Shown: one piece after another, positions 8,605 to 18,609 of the stretch
Layout of the letters: each line of letters opens with the position of its first letter
Numbering within the stretch: the first letter of the stretch is position 1
NCBI RefSeq assembly: GCF_017114985.1
Contig: NZ_JABXKP010000098.1
Coordinates: 1 to 58,995, forward strand
Origin: Nostoc sp. JL33
GTDB lineage: Bacteria; Cyanobacteriota; Cyanobacteriia; Cyanobacteriales; Nostocaceae
Direction: 5' to 3'
DNA length: 58,995 nucleotides
Made by a program: the position numbers and the translations under genes
Notes under the pieces: generated by a model
The model's database searches: none
Seen by the model: the letters and a program-made list of their open reading frames with translations, nothing else
Told to the model about the DNA's origin: nothing

Positions 8605-10254
8605 TCAAATGGAGACGGGGGCTATTTGCTGCGGTTGGTAGTCAGAACCAAGTTTGTTGGCACAAAAGCCGGTATCCCGTACTTGATTTGGTTCAATTGT
8701 TTTTCCCCAGTCTAAAGGAGTCACTAGATACTGTATCGCTCCTTGCTGCTTAAAATCTGCGTTCCAAGAGTTATTAATCTGAGCTTGATTCATATTAAAT
8801 GCCAGTTGCCAATTGCTAATCTTGGTATTGCCCTGATTTGTAATTTTGAAACTGACACAAAATCCAGTTTTCCAATTGGAATTGATGTCAGTACTCACTT
8901 TTAGTTGGGCAGTGGTAGTCGGAGTTGGGGAGACAGAAGGAGTCGGAGATGGGTATACAGGAGGATTACTCGGTTGGTCTGTCGGTTGAACTTGTAGAGG
9001 TGAGAGCAGTTGCGACAGTAATTCCTGCTTGGGTAGATCAACACTTTGCCAATCATCTAGTAAAATTCCGCCTGTATCACTACTATCAGGATTCCAACTC
9101 CAGTAAGTAAAGCTCAAGTTATTTTTTTGAATGTATTTCACCAACTCATTTTGCCAAATTCCTTCTTTGGAATTTAAGTCTACTTTCCGTCCGCCAAACT
9201 CCCCAATCAAGATGGGAGCAATATTCTCACTAGCGATATAGTTAAATCCTATTTGCCAGCGTTCAATTAGATTTTTAGGAAAGTTAGAGGCAGAAAAGTA
9301 GGGCTGATTGTACACCCCAGCGCCGTACTCATGAGGAGAATAGACTAGCTTGTTAGAACGAGATAAACGTACTGGGTAACGCTTTACACCTTCTAAATTT
9401 CCCCCATGCCAATGCTCTAGCAGTTTTTGACCGGGGACATTCTTTTCTACTCCTTCAACGACAATCAGCCAATTAGGGTTGACACTGAGAATGGCATTAC
9501 CTGCGCGTTCTGCTGCTAGTCGCCAGTCGGTATTGATGTTGTTATCACCCCAGCTAGCTTTGCCGTGAGGTTCGTTTTTTAAGTCTGCGCCAATGACGTT
9601 AGCTTGATTTTTGTATCTGATGGCTAACATTTTCCAGGTATCGATCCAGTCTGCTTCCGTAAACCCATCTCCATACCATAATTCTGGAATTTGCTGGTCG
9701 TTGAGGCGGTGGCTGTCGAGTAGGATTAGTAATCCTTGGCGTCCTGCTTCTTGAATGATTAAGTCCATTACCTCTAAAGGGCTTTTAGCTTGGAGTTCTA
9801 TGTTGCTGCCAATTCCAAAGTCAATGCCACTTACATTAGGCGATCGCAATCCTGCCACAGAATAAGGTAGCCGGATCAAGTTATATCCCAAGCTTTTAAT
9901 CTGCGCCAGCATTTCTTTATAATCTCGTTTCCATAAACCATGAGGCGCGTGTGTATCAGTTTCCATACCAAACCAGTTAACACCTCTGGGCAATACAACC
10001 TTGCCTTTCGCATCCACAATTGTTTTACCAATCGTTGAAAGCGGTAACTCTATGGGCGTCGCATCCACAATTGTTTTACCAATTGTTGAAAGCGGTAGCT
10101 CTATGGGCGTCGCAGCTGTAGAAGCATCTAGCTGGATACTAACAGGTGCTTTAGTCAAAATAATTACTAAAAATACCACTAAGCTTAAGGAAAATATCAG
10201 GAATTGCTTGTGTAACCTGAATGTTATTGGTTTACTTTTAAAGATCAGTCGCAT
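8605..10254 (-). CDS. Secreted GH5 cellulase with C-terminal CBM2
   Basis: An endo-beta-1,4-glucanase candidate. Order of parts in the 549-residue protein: an N-terminal hydrophobic anchor or signal (about 17-35), a short repeat region, a GH5 barrel (about 85-400) with acid/base Glu228 in DLKNEPHG and nucleophile Glu352 in LIGEFGG, a Pro/Ser/Thr linker, and a CBM2-type cellulose-binding module (about 450-549) with two Cys residues. The start is ATG 10254, preceded by AGGAAAGG; a TTG 27 bases earlier has no such support. Residues 47-80 hold an in-frame duplication of ATPIELPLSTIGKTIVD. It lies next to the cellulose synthase operon and points away from it, so a role in trimming or remodelling cellulose is a reasonable inference. 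Confidence 0.88.
   Translation of the reverse strand: MRLIFKSKPITFRLHKQFLIFSLSLVVFLVIILTKAPVSIQLDASTAATPIELPLSTIGKTIVDATPIELPLSTIGKTIVDAKGKVVLPRGVNWFGMETDTHAPHGLWKRDYKEMLAQIKSLGYNLIRLPYSVAGLRSPNVSGIDFGIGSNIELQAKSPLEVMDLIIQEAGRQGLLILLDSHRLNDQQIPELWYGDGFTEADWIDTWKMLAIRYKNQANVIGADLKNEPHGKASWGDNNINTDWRLAAERAGNAILSVNPNWLIVVEGVEKNVPGQKLLEHWHGGNLEGVKRYPVRLSRSNKLVYSPHEYGAGVYNQPYFSASNFPKNLIERWQIGFNYIASENIAPILIGEFGGRKVDLNSKEGIWQNELVKYIQKNNLSFTYWSWNPDSSDTGGILLDDWQSVDLPKQELLSQLLSPLQVQPTDQPSNPPVYPSPTPSVSPTPTTTAQLKVSTDINSNWKTGFCVSFKITNQGNTKISNWQLAFNMNQAQINNSWNADFKQQGAIQYLVTPLDWGKTIEPNQVRDTGFCANKLGSDYQPQQIAPVSI
10010..10111 (-). repeat. Two tandem 51-bp copies inside the GH5 gene
   Basis: The units start at 10010 and 10061 and differ at only two or three bases. 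They add 17 residues in frame between the membrane anchor and the catalytic barrel. Near identity suggests a recent duplication. Confidence 0.85.
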
Positions 10255-10932
10255 AATTTTATTACCTTTCCTGAAGATCAATATCTAAGCTTAATTACTT
10301 AAAAAAATCTGTAATTTTTTTAAGTAAGACTATATATTCACAGTATCTTCACTTAAATATTATTTTTATATATCTAACTATTTCATCAAGCATAAATTTT
10401 CGTTCTCTGATTAAAATCATTTATTTTACAGCTTTTTAGTTATTAAATTAACATTCCAAACATCTAACTATCCTATAGCAATCCTAAATCATTTATGAGA
10501 CAGAAAAAGACTGAAAAGCCGATAAATAGGTACTTTGAGCCTCCGTATTTTCTCGCGATTCAATTCGGATTGCGATAGTAAGCTTAGAGCAATATTTAGC
10601 TACTATTGTTTCTGTATCCGTAAAAATTGGCTAGTGCAAGTCAAGAGCGCTAAAATCTTTACCTAGTAATACGTATAAACTTCTGTCTATATTTTGCATT
10701 TCCCTTTATATAATCTACGTTAGTTGCTTAATTTACACAAAGTTTACGTATTTTACTGACTTCTTCATGAGTTTTATATTGAAAAAATCTTGTATAGAGA
10801 ATAATTTAGATACTAAGGCAGTACAGATATTGAGTGACCGTGAAAACTCTAAACAAGATTAGATGTTACAAGCGGTAATTAGATCTGCTGCAATCTATCC
10901 ATAGTCTTTTATTTGACAAAAGTTTTCTGATT
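10255..10932. other. AT-rich intergenic region
   Basis: About 680 bp between the divergent GH5 gene and the next + strand gene. The DNA is strongly AT-rich with T-runs, has no convincing coding frame, and shows no RNA gene or repeat that I can name. It should contain promoters for both flanking genes. Confidence 0.5.
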
Positions 10933-11736
10933 ATGACACTTTCTGCACTGCAAAAATTTTTACTACCACCTGCGATCGCTTCTCTAAGTGTATTTTCTTT
11001 AATGGCATTGCCCCTTGCAACACTAGGCGATAAACAAATTGCCATCAAATTCCAGGAAGAACCTATTTTTTACGGCAAACTTAGAGATATTGCTATTCCT
11101 TACGTAGTTTTTGCAACTGTACTTAGTATAGGGTCTGGAATTTCAGCACTCGCTCTCTGTGGTTGGCGAAATTCTTCTGACAAATCAGCGAAAATTCAGG
11201 AGGAATTATCTAATCTAGAGCAACACCTAGGGCAAAAAGAAGCATTACTAAAAGAATGGCAAGTGTCTGAGCCTCGGCTGCAAATTTCTGGATTGAGCGC
11301 TTTTTTAGATGACGAGATCCCTTTTGACCAAGCTCTCAGTTCAAAAAGCTCTGCAATAACTGCATCTCAACCTATTGCAGCGCAAACCCCGACATCGATG
11401 TACACACAGCCAGTAAATCCTGTACCAAAGGTTGCAACTCAAAAAAATACCACTACGACTATGAGAAATGTTGCTGCTACTTCTGCATTTGCATCTGCTC
11501 AAGCTTTCCTTAGCTATGCTCAAGAAAATCCTAATAACATCAAACAAACTACTCCTGATGAAGTGAATCAAACAGCAATCATGTCATCAGAATTTGAAGA
11601 GTTGCAAAAACAAATTAAAGAGATGATGTTACAGATGCAGGCAATGCAGAACAATTTGCAACTAACGCCCCAAGCAACAATTGCTGAGGTGGAACCCACA
11701 GCTAAATTTCAGATTTACTACAATACGGTTATTTGA
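10933..11736 (+). CDS. Membrane-anchored coiled-coil protein of unknown function
   Basis: I do not recognise a family. The 267 residues begin with a hydrophobic stretch (about 8-32), followed by a second one (about 54-76, YVVFATVLSIGSGISALALCGW), so two membrane passes are likely. Then comes a charged helix-forming region (about 84-112), a Ser/Thr/Pro-rich middle and a Gln/Met-rich helix (about 215-245) that could form a coiled coil. It lies between a cellulase and the cellulose operon, on the operon strand but with its own terminator, so a cell-envelope role is possible but unproven. ATG 10933 lacks a clear ribosome-binding site. Confidence 0.7.
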   Translation: MTLSALQKFLLPPAIASLSVFSLMALPLATLGDKQIAIKFQEEPIFYGKLRDIAIPYVVFATVLSIGSGISALALCGWRNSSDKSAKIQEELSNLEQHLGQKEALLKEWQVSEPRLQISGLSAFLDDEIPFDQALSSKSSAITASQPIAAQTPTSMYTQPVNPVPKVATQKNTTTTMRNVAATSAFASAQAFLSYAQENPNNIKQTTPDEVNQTAIMSSEFEELQKQIKEMMLQMQAMQNNLQLTPQATIAEVEPTAKFQIYYNTVI

Positions 11737-11828
11737 AATCTACTCAAATCTGTTTATCAAAGAGCAAAATCTGAAAATAAACAGGTTTAATATTCATTAC
11801 TTACATATTCGCTTCATTTAATATCTGG

Positions 11829-11866
11829 ATGCCAGCACTCATATTGAGGCTGGTATTCCAGTTTTT
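11829..11866 (+). terminator. Rho-independent terminator after the 10933-11736 gene
   Basis: ATGCCAGC pairs with GCTGGTAT, extended inside by CTCA/TGAG around a short loop, followed by TCCAGTTTTT. It sits 93 bp after the stop of the upstream + strand gene. Confidence 0.65.
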
Positions 11867-11873
11867 ATCTATC

Positions 11874-11912
11874 AAAAAGAGAGGATGGAGGGCTACACTA
11901 CCCTCCTTCTCA
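11874..11912 (-). terminator. Terminator hairpin for the 11951-12745 gene
   Basis: Read on the minus strand, GGAGGG and CCCTCC form a stem with an 8-base loop, the stem can extend through GAGAA/TCCTC, and a CTTTTT run follows. It lies about 40 bp beyond the minus-strand stop at 11951. Confidence 0.6.
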
Positions 11913-11950
11913 ATCATGAATTGTTAAGGGTTTGATGCCCATCTTAATTC

Positions 11951-12745
11951 TCACCTAAGAAACTCTGAAGGAGTCACAGAGGCATTCGTCTGCCTATTTT
12001 TAGCCGGTGGAAGTAAGGTAGTTTTAGAAGCTATAGATTGCGGCGGGATTTGATATCGGTTTCCCCAGCCACCATTCAAGTCTTCCGGTTGCGGACGAGG
12101 TGGTATTGTTTTCCCCGTAGGTAGAGGTATTGTTAAGCTTTGGCTAACTTGTAAATACTTTTCACCTTCGTTAGTAAAGCGAATCAACTTACTTTCAAGC
12201 TTTTCAAGCTGTTGATTTTCTGACTTTAACTTTTGAGGGTTTTGATTATCTGACTGTTCCCACTGACTAGCAGGATCGAAAATAGCTACAAATGTAACGC
12301 CATCTTCTGGAAACAGTCGTATTTGTGCTGGATTTCGTTGCCAGGCTTCCTGAAAACTACCATTGGGTGAAACTTGCCAGAGATTTAGCGCGGCCTCCCA
12401 TTGTCCCTGTTTCACTTCCACAATTTGACGAGCCAGAATTGAACGGTTAGTATTCGTGTCTGAGTTGGGCAAAGTTTCTGCTTGTCCTGAGACTGGACGC
12501 AAATAACGCACAGCCGCCACTGTAATCTTACTAGACTCAGGCAGATTGCTACTACCGACGACGTTGTATACGCCTTTACTTGATATAGGTTGTACATTTT
12601 CAATTTGCATCTCCACCTTTTCTTGTGCTTTTTGAACACAACCATAACTGGCAGCTAAAAGCATTAGGCAAATGGCTACCTGGAGATTAGCAGTAGTTAA
12701 AGCTTTAAATTTGGGAATAATAGTCTTTAAATGAATATTTTTCAT
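11951..12745 (-). CDS. Exported protein of unknown function, possible lipoprotein
   Basis: I do not recognise a family. The 264 residues start with a basic N terminus and a hydrophobic segment (about 20-33) that ends at LLAASYGC; this is a weak lipobox because position -3 is not Leu, Val or Ile. The mature part has a beta-rich stretch (YNVVGSSNLPESSKITVAAVRYL, residues about 60-82), a region with alternating aromatic and charged residues, and a Pro-rich C terminus. The start is ATG 12745; a TTG 12 bases earlier is in frame but less likely. It is divergent from the cellulose operon and shares its upstream region, so it may be an envelope accessory of that locus. Confidence 0.65.
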   Translation of the reverse strand: MKNIHLKTIIPKFKALTTANLQVAICLMLLAASYGCVQKAQEKVEMQIENVQPISSKGVYNVVGSSNLPESSKITVAAVRYLRPVSGQAETLPNSDTNTNRSILARQIVEVKQGQWEAALNLWQVSPNGSFQEAWQRNPAQIRLFPEDGVTFVAIFDPASQWEQSDNQNPQKLKSENQQLEKLESKLIRFTNEGEKYLQVSQSLTIPLPTGKTIPPRPQPEDLNGGWGNRYQIPPQSIASKTTLLPPAKNRQTNASVTPSEFLR

Positions 12746-12957
12746 GATAAAAGGCAATATTTTGGGCTTTTTCTAATTAAGTCTAGCTTTTTACCTATTA
12801 TGCCCAATTTATTCTTATAAATAACAAGTTTTATGACTCTTAACCTAATTAATTGGAAATTACAAAGTTTATGTAATCTAGTGGCTAATACTCATTAGGT
12901 TTGCTAAAGTTGCGACAATGAATCACCTAAATATGTAGTTGTTACTCAACTAGGCTG

Positions 12958-14712
12958 ATGAGGCAAACAGTACTCGATTGTTATAAATTTACTTTTCCAA
13001 GCCAGTACCACAAGGTTTATCCACTGCTTTGCACTGTCGCCATTTCGATTTGCTGGGTACTGGCAGTGAGCGAAAAGTCTTTAGCTCAAGTCAACCCATC
13101 TCAGGTACAGACTAGCGAGTACCAATTGGGTTTAACAGAACCGCTACCAGTACCTCAATCGCAGTCAAGGTCGCAAACATTGCCTCCTTTACCCGCGACG
13201 ACTGGTGTAGCAGTTGCACCGATCGCTAATCCAGTGCCGAAATTTGTACAGCAGAAACCAGCCAACGATCTCCAACAACTGGAGAGTGTCTTCATCCAGC
13301 AGCAAGTGACTGGAAAAGCCCCGCCAGTAGCACGTCGTTCTGTTGCCCCACGAGTGGTAGGAGGTGGGGACACTTCTGACAACTCGTCTGCAACCCAAGA
13401 ATTCACTGCACCAGCAGCACCAACTTTTAATCAACTACTCAGTTCTCAAGCAGATCCTTCGCCACCACTGGCCAACTCGTCTGCAACGCCAAAATCAACT
13501 GCACCAACTTTTAATCAACTACTCAATTCTGAAGTAGCTCCGCTGCCGCCACTTCCTAACTTGCCTGCAACGCCAGAATTCACTGCACCAGCAGCACCAA
13601 CTTTTAATCAACAATCACTCAATCCAGAGACAAAACCATCAGTCCCTAGTACTACTCCCACTCCAATCACAGCACTACCAGTTACGCAATCAGTAACTAC
13701 TCAACAACGCCCTCAGCTTACTAGCAATAGTTTAAGGGAACCCTCTTTGCAATTCCAAGGAGTTTATATCAACCAAGGCGGTGACACTACAGCACGGGCG
13801 AGAGTCACGGGAGTCTACCCACTTTCTCCCCAAACTTTGGTTGGAGCAACCCTGGATTTAACCAGCCAAGGCAGCTTGTTGGATGACTCTCGAAACGACG
13901 GTTTAAACCTCAACGAGCTTTATTTGGCGACTTCTCTGCCAGGAGTGCCTAATCTACGGTTTGTGATCGGTCAAATAGATTTAACGTCTTACTTCGATCG
14001 CAACAGCTTTGCTAAAGATGGGGCAAGTCAATTCTTTAATCCGGTGTTTCAAACTAACCCAGCACTGGCGGCGACGGGGATTAGTTCACGCGCTAGTTTA
14101 TTAGTCGATTGGAGTGTCACCGACAATATTGAAGCCAAAGCAGCTGTCTTTTCATCAGCCAACAAAATCGGTGACTTTTCCTTAGATGGATTTGCTGGAG
14201 AAATCGGTATCCGTTACGGCAATGCAATTATTCGTGGTACTTATGCCAGCGATCGCGATGCTGGTGTTGGTGATAGCTTCCTTGAAAGCTACAGCATTCC
14301 CAGAGGTAACAATCAATTTGGCACTCAGAAAGACGATCGCGAAGAATCATATGGCCTCAACGCCGAAGTCTTTATTCCTAATCTGAAATTAGGTTTGTTT
14401 GGGCGCTATGGTCACTACGAAAATAGTACATTACAAGAGGGTGGAAATACTTATCTACTGGGAGCCAGCTTATTGGATATGTTTACCCCAGATGACCGAC
14501 TAGGCATAGCTTATGGTCGTCCTCTCTCCAGCGATAGCCTCCGTCGTGGAGACCGTCCAGATGTATTGGAAGTGTATTATGATTTTAAGTTTCTTGATAA
14601 TCTACGGCTAGGCTTTTCGATTCAGGAACGTGATAATTTCTCCGATACAGTCTTCGGTATCAGGGTGAAATCAGAATTTGATCTGACTCCAAGAGGGAGA
14701 ATTGCTCAATGA
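12958..14712 (+). CDS. Outer-membrane beta-barrel protein of the cellulose locus
   Basis: First gene of the cellulose cluster. The 584 residues comprise a signal peptide (about 20-43, ending SLAQ), a long Pro/Ala/Thr-rich linker with repeated APTFNQLL segments (about 50-250), and a C-terminal half (about 260-584) of alternating hydrophobic strands separated by Gly/Asp/Asn turns, ending in FGIRVKSEFDLTPRGRIAQ, the look of a porin-like barrel. The TPR gene starts inside its stop codon (4-bp overlap), which suggests coupled translation. In enterobacterial BcsC the TPR and barrel sit on one chain; I infer that this protein is the export pore that partners the next gene product. No SLH domain is seen, unlike common cyanobacterial porins. 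Confidence 0.7.
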   Translation: MRQTVLDCYKFTFPSQYHKVYPLLCTVAISICWVLAVSEKSLAQVNPSQVQTSEYQLGLTEPLPVPQSQSRSQTLPPLPATTGVAVAPIANPVPKFVQQKPANDLQQLESVFIQQQVTGKAPPVARRSVAPRVVGGGDTSDNSSATQEFTAPAAPTFNQLLSSQADPSPPLANSSATPKSTAPTFNQLLNSEVAPLPPLPNLPATPEFTAPAAPTFNQQSLNPETKPSVPSTTPTPITALPVTQSVTTQQRPQLTSNSLREPSLQFQGVYINQGGDTTARARVTGVYPLSPQTLVGATLDLTSQGSLLDDSRNDGLNLNELYLATSLPGVPNLRFVIGQIDLTSYFDRNSFAKDGASQFFNPVFQTNPALAATGISSRASLLVDWSVTDNIEAKAAVFSSANKIGDFSLDGFAGEIGIRYGNAIIRGTYASDRDAGVGDSFLESYSIPRGNNQFGTQKDDREESYGLNAEVFIPNLKLGLFGRYGHYENSTLQEGGNTYLLGASLLDMFTPDDRLGIAYGRPLSSDSLRRGDRPDVLEVYYDFKFLDNLRLGFSIQERDNFSDTVFGIRVKSEFDLTPRGRIAQ

Positions 14713-17066
14713 GTCAAAACAATATAGATAAAAGCCAAAAGCTAAAAGCTAAAAAAATTAAATATCGTTCTCTTTTTACTTGTTCATTTTTGCTTTTTAC
14801 TTACTTGATAACTGTGCCACCTTTGGGTAGCATTGCCCCTGCTCAAGGACAGAACATACCTGCATCGGCACAAAAGGGTTTTGCATTGTTAAAAAAGGGC
14901 TTAATTAATGATGCGATCGCAGCCTTCCAGCAAGCCCTGAAAAGTCAACCGCAATCTTCGCAAGTTAGGTTAGGATTAGCGATCGCTTATCGCAAAGCCG
15001 GACGTATTCCCGAAGCTTGGAGTGCTTATCAACAAGTACTGGCGCTAGACTCCAACAACCAACTAGCTTTAAAAACGGTTGGTCTATTGGCAACTTATCG
15101 TCCTGAGTGGAATTTAAAAGGAATTGAGGCCCTGACAACTTTATTAGAGTTGAATCCCAATGACTCAGAAGCTCGCGGTTATCGTGCTCTACTCTACTCC
15201 TATCAAGGACAATTAACCGAATCCCTGGCAGACTACCAAATTCTGTTGAGCAACAACCCGACACCAAAGGCAGTCCTTGATGCAGCTCAAACTTATAGTT
15301 ACAGTGGGGATTTTCCGAAAGCACTGGAGTTGTTTAACCGCTACCGCACTACTGGCAAAGCCATTACAGGGTATACAGCACTAGCCTACGGTCGCACCTT
15401 ACGAGAAACAGGTAATCCTGCGGGCGCAGTACAGGTGTTAGAAGCGCAGTTGCAGCGCTCCAATAAGCTTGACCAAATCGGGATTGAAACTCGTAAAGAA
15501 CTGGCTGTAGCATACCTTGTCAATCAACAACAAGCCCAAGCATTGGCGGTCTTAGATGTATTACAGGGAAGACCAGATGCGATTTTGCCCTTAGCGCGAT
15601 CGCTCAATGAAATTCGCAAGTACACTAATAACCCCACCATCACCCAACAAGTTTTCAATCTCTATCGTCAAGCCCTGCAAACCGATCCCAACCCTTCCCC
15701 AAAATTGCTGCGCGAAGTCGCTGATGTCTTTAGTGGGTTCCCCGAAGGACGGCAAACAGCACTGCAACTATATCGACGGGTGGCGTTAGAATTTCCCAAC
15801 GATCAAAGTTTGCTAGTGCAGCAATTAGCTTTGGAAAATCAGCTAGGTTTACTCGGTAAAAATGACTTGAAACAGCGCTTGGCGATTGCAATCCAATCAC
15901 TACCGAGCGATCGCGTACAGTTACAACAGCTAGCTAATGCCTTAGTAAACATTGATGCTCCCGACCCAGAATTTTTACCTGCATACCAAAATATTTTGCA
16001 AACAGGGGTCAACGTACCGTTTTTGAATTTCCGGGTGGCGCAAATGTATGTGCAGCGACAAGACTTGAATGGCGCAAGGCTTGCCTTGGCAGCTTACACA
16101 GCTACCCCCGCAGCTGCTAAAGACCTCGCACCCCAGTTACTAGCAGCAGAAATTGAGCGTCGTGAGGGTAGTCTCGAACCTAGTGCCCAGCGTTACCAAG
16201 CTGTGCTTGCTAGCAAGCCAAATAGTAGCGATATTATTGATGCTGCTTTGGGCGGACTGGCTGGAGTGCGACTGCAACAAAAGCGTTTTGATGAGGCTGT
16301 GACAGTTTATGACCAGCTAATAGCTCGTAATCCTGAAAATTTATCGATTCAACTAGGGCGTGCTAGTATTGCCTATCAAGCCAAGCGGATCTCCCAACCA
16401 GAAGCAGAGGCAGTTTTAAACAATTGGTTAGCTACACAACCTGCAACCAATACTCCTCCAGAACTATACAGTTTGCTAGGAACGCTGCCTACAGATCCGC
16501 AAAGAGAAGCTTTATATAGTTACCTGCTAGAAACTGACCCTAGTTCCATACCATTACAACTGCGCCTATTACAGGTGATCGCAAAACGTAATCCAGCCCA
16601 AGCACGAGCGCGGATGAAGCAGTTGATTGCTCGCATTCCCAAGACTTCTGACTCATACCAATTGCAGGCAGAGTTGGCTCGATCTGTAGGTGATTTTAAT
16701 TTGGCTAGCAGTACCTATGAGAATATTTTGGCGCAGCAACCAGATAACATCGATGCCCTAGCCGCTTTGGGCGGAATTCGCTTTGAACAGCGCCGCTTTG
16801 AATCGGCACAGGAAATTTATGCTCAAGTGGTGGCACAAAAACCAGAAGATAAAGGCGCACGCCGCGCCCTCGCTGGATTGAATGCGATTTTAGATCAGCC
16901 TTTGACGGCGTTGGCACAGCTAGAGCAATTGCAACTAGAAGCCGCCGCCGAAGGAGGAATTGATCGTGATGCATCTCGGCAAATACAGCAAATCCAAACA
17001 GACTTTCTGCAACGACGAGGATTTCAACCCCCTTGGGAAGACTATCAACGTCGAAACCGGAATTAG
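14709..17066 (+). CDS. TPR protein, BcsC-like periplasmic scaffold without barrel
   Basis: A 785-residue exported protein with a signal sequence (about 24-48) followed by tetratricopeptide repeats over almost the whole length, clearest at about 55-200 (A.KGFALLKKGLINDAIAAFQQAL), 480-610 and 640-720. The N-terminal repeats resemble the TPR part of BcsC, which threads cellulose through the periplasm, but the protein ends (RRGFQPPWEDYQRRNRN) without the C-terminal beta-barrel of BcsC. The barrel may be supplied by the overlapping upstream gene. Position between that gene and GH8-bcsB-bcsA supports a cellulose-export role; this is inference from context. Confidence 0.75.
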   Translation: MSQNNIDKSQKLKAKKIKYRSLFTCSFLLFTYLITVPPLGSIAPAQGQNIPASAQKGFALLKKGLINDAIAAFQQALKSQPQSSQVRLGLAIAYRKAGRIPEAWSAYQQVLALDSNNQLALKTVGLLATYRPEWNLKGIEALTTLLELNPNDSEARGYRALLYSYQGQLTESLADYQILLSNNPTPKAVLDAAQTYSYSGDFPKALELFNRYRTTGKAITGYTALAYGRTLRETGNPAGAVQVLEAQLQRSNKLDQIGIETRKELAVAYLVNQQQAQALAVLDVLQGRPDAILPLARSLNEIRKYTNNPTITQQVFNLYRQALQTDPNPSPKLLREVADVFSGFPEGRQTALQLYRRVALEFPNDQSLLVQQLALENQLGLLGKNDLKQRLAIAIQSLPSDRVQLQQLANALVNIDAPDPEFLPAYQNILQTGVNVPFLNFRVAQMYVQRQDLNGARLALAAYTATPAAAKDLAPQLLAAEIERREGSLEPSAQRYQAVLASKPNSSDIIDAALGGLAGVRLQQKRFDEAVTVYDQLIARNPENLSIQLGRASIAYQAKRISQPEAEAVLNNWLATQPATNTPPELYSLLGTLPTDPQREALYSYLLETDPSSIPLQLRLLQVIAKRNPAQARARMKQLIARIPKTSDSYQLQAELARSVGDFNLASSTYENILAQQPDNIDALAALGGIRFEQRRFESAQEIYAQVVAQKPEDKGARRALAGLNAILDQPLTALAQLEQLQLEAAAEGGIDRDASRQIQQIQTDFLQRRGFQPPWEDYQRRNRN

Positions 17067-17145
17067 CGATCGCCTAAATTGCTTCATGAAAGTTAATTTT
17101 CAACAACAACTCGGCTAATGTTTTACAAATCAAACTGTTCTTAGG

Positions 17146-18411
17146 ATGTGGCACTTCCCAAGAGTGGCAGCTATTGCCAGCCTGATCGGTTTATCTGCCT
17201 GTATCTCTAGTTATTCGGCAGCAAAACCCAAAACACCGGATAATCTAATTCCGGTGGCAAACCTTCCCACTGAAGGTAGTAGTCAAAATCTCACTAGATT
17301 TTTAGCGGATCTTCCTGAATCCACCCCTAACCGGGAATTACTAGCCCAAAGCTGGGATAGCTACCGCCAAAGATTTATTCAGTCAGATGGGCGGGTGATT
17401 GATTATGAAGCAAGCGATCGCTCAACTAGTGAAGGTCAAGCTTATGCTTTATTACGAGCAGTACTGATTAATGATCCGGCAACTTTTGCCCTAACCTTAC
17501 ACTGGTCGGAAAATAACCTCCAGCGTCAAGCAGGCGGTAAACGCACAGATAGTTTGTGGGCTTGGAAATGGGGACAAAAGGAAGATGGTAACTGGGGTAT
17601 CATCGATACCAACTTTGCTAGCGATGCAGATATAGATGCGATTACCGCCCTGATTTTGGGATCACGGCGTTGGAATCGACCCGAATACTTGGAACTGGCA
17701 AAACTTAAATTGCAAGATTTATGGAACCTGTCCACGATCTCAGAACCCCAAGGTAAGCGTTACCTGTTACCAGGGTCTACAGAGGCATTTGTCCCGAATG
17801 CATCTACCTTTTACCTCAATCCCTCTTATTTTGCTCCCTATGCTTTTCGCATCTTTGCACAAGTTGACCCCCAACATGATTGGTTGAGTTTGGTAGACAG
17901 CAGCTATCAAGTGCTAGAAAATTCCGCAAAGCTTTCTAGCGTGGGTTTACCCAGTGACTGGGTAGCTCTAAATACCAAAACAGGACAATGCCAAACCTTA
18001 CCAGCATCTAGCACCCTGAAAAGTTTGTATGGCTTTGATGCCTATCGAGTCTGGTGGCGTTTGTCATTGGATGCTGCCTGGTTTAATTCACCCCAAGCGC
18101 AGCGCTATCTAGCGACATCCACTCAGCACCTACGAAAACTGTGGAGTAAACAATCGAGTTTACCAGCCCGCATTGATCTCCAAGGGAAAGCATTAGTGAA
18201 TTACGAAGCTACATCCCAATACGCCATGTTGTATGCCGCTATGCAATTGGTAGAACCAGCAACAGCTAAAGAACTGCTTGTGAAAAAAATACTGCCTCAA
18301 TACAAGCAGGGAGTTTGGGGAGATCAATCGGCTTATTATACCCAGAATTTGGCTTGGTTAGGATTGCTACCTCCAAAGACAATACCCCAGCGACTGCTTA
18401 TCGGCAAATGA
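17146..18411 (+). CDS. bcsZ: GH8 endoglucanase, BcsZ-like lipoprotein
   Basis: A periplasmic or membrane-bound endo-beta-1,4-glucanase that accompanies cellulose synthases and trims or releases stalled glucan. The 421-residue protein carries a good lipobox (LSAC, Cys19), then a GH8 alpha/alpha barrel: SEGQAYALL with the likely general acid Glu96, WAWKWGQ, and the acidic TNFASDADIDAITAL segment (Asp160-164). Length fits the family plus a lipoprotein leader. It lies 79 bp after the TPR gene and 198 bp before bcsB, all in one direction. The lipoprotein form is unlike E. coli BcsZ, which is a soluble periplasmic enzyme. Confidence 0.87.
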   Translation: MWHFPRVAAIASLIGLSACISSYSAAKPKTPDNLIPVANLPTEGSSQNLTRFLADLPESTPNRELLAQSWDSYRQRFIQSDGRVIDYEASDRSTSEGQAYALLRAVLINDPATFALTLHWSENNLQRQAGGKRTDSLWAWKWGQKEDGNWGIIDTNFASDADIDAITALILGSRRWNRPEYLELAKLKLQDLWNLSTISEPQGKRYLLPGSTEAFVPNASTFYLNPSYFAPYAFRIFAQVDPQHDWLSLVDSSYQVLENSAKLSSVGLPSDWVALNTKTGQCQTLPASSTLKSLYGFDAYRVWWRLSLDAAWFNSPQAQRYLATSTQHLRKLWSKQSSLPARIDLQGKALVNYEATSQYAMLYAAMQLVEPATAKELLVKKILPQYKQGVWGDQSAYYTQNLAWLGLLPPKTIPQRLLIGK

Positions 18412-18609
18412 CATCCTCCGATGCTGAATTAGAGTACGGGCTTGCCAAACTCATCATTGAGTATTTGGCTTTTATTCCCGGCAGACTGACTCCGATTGAT
18501 TTCCTTTAGAAAATATCAGGAGATGATTTTTAAGTTCTAAAAGCAACTAATTATTTCTCGTTTTTACGTAAAAACCCTGAATAAATTAACATTAAAATCA
18601 CGCTCTACC

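Noticed and set aside
18315..18509. Small frame overlapping the end of the GH8 gene
   Set aside because: Shadow in another frame of a well-supported gene; no own start signal or recognisable sequence.
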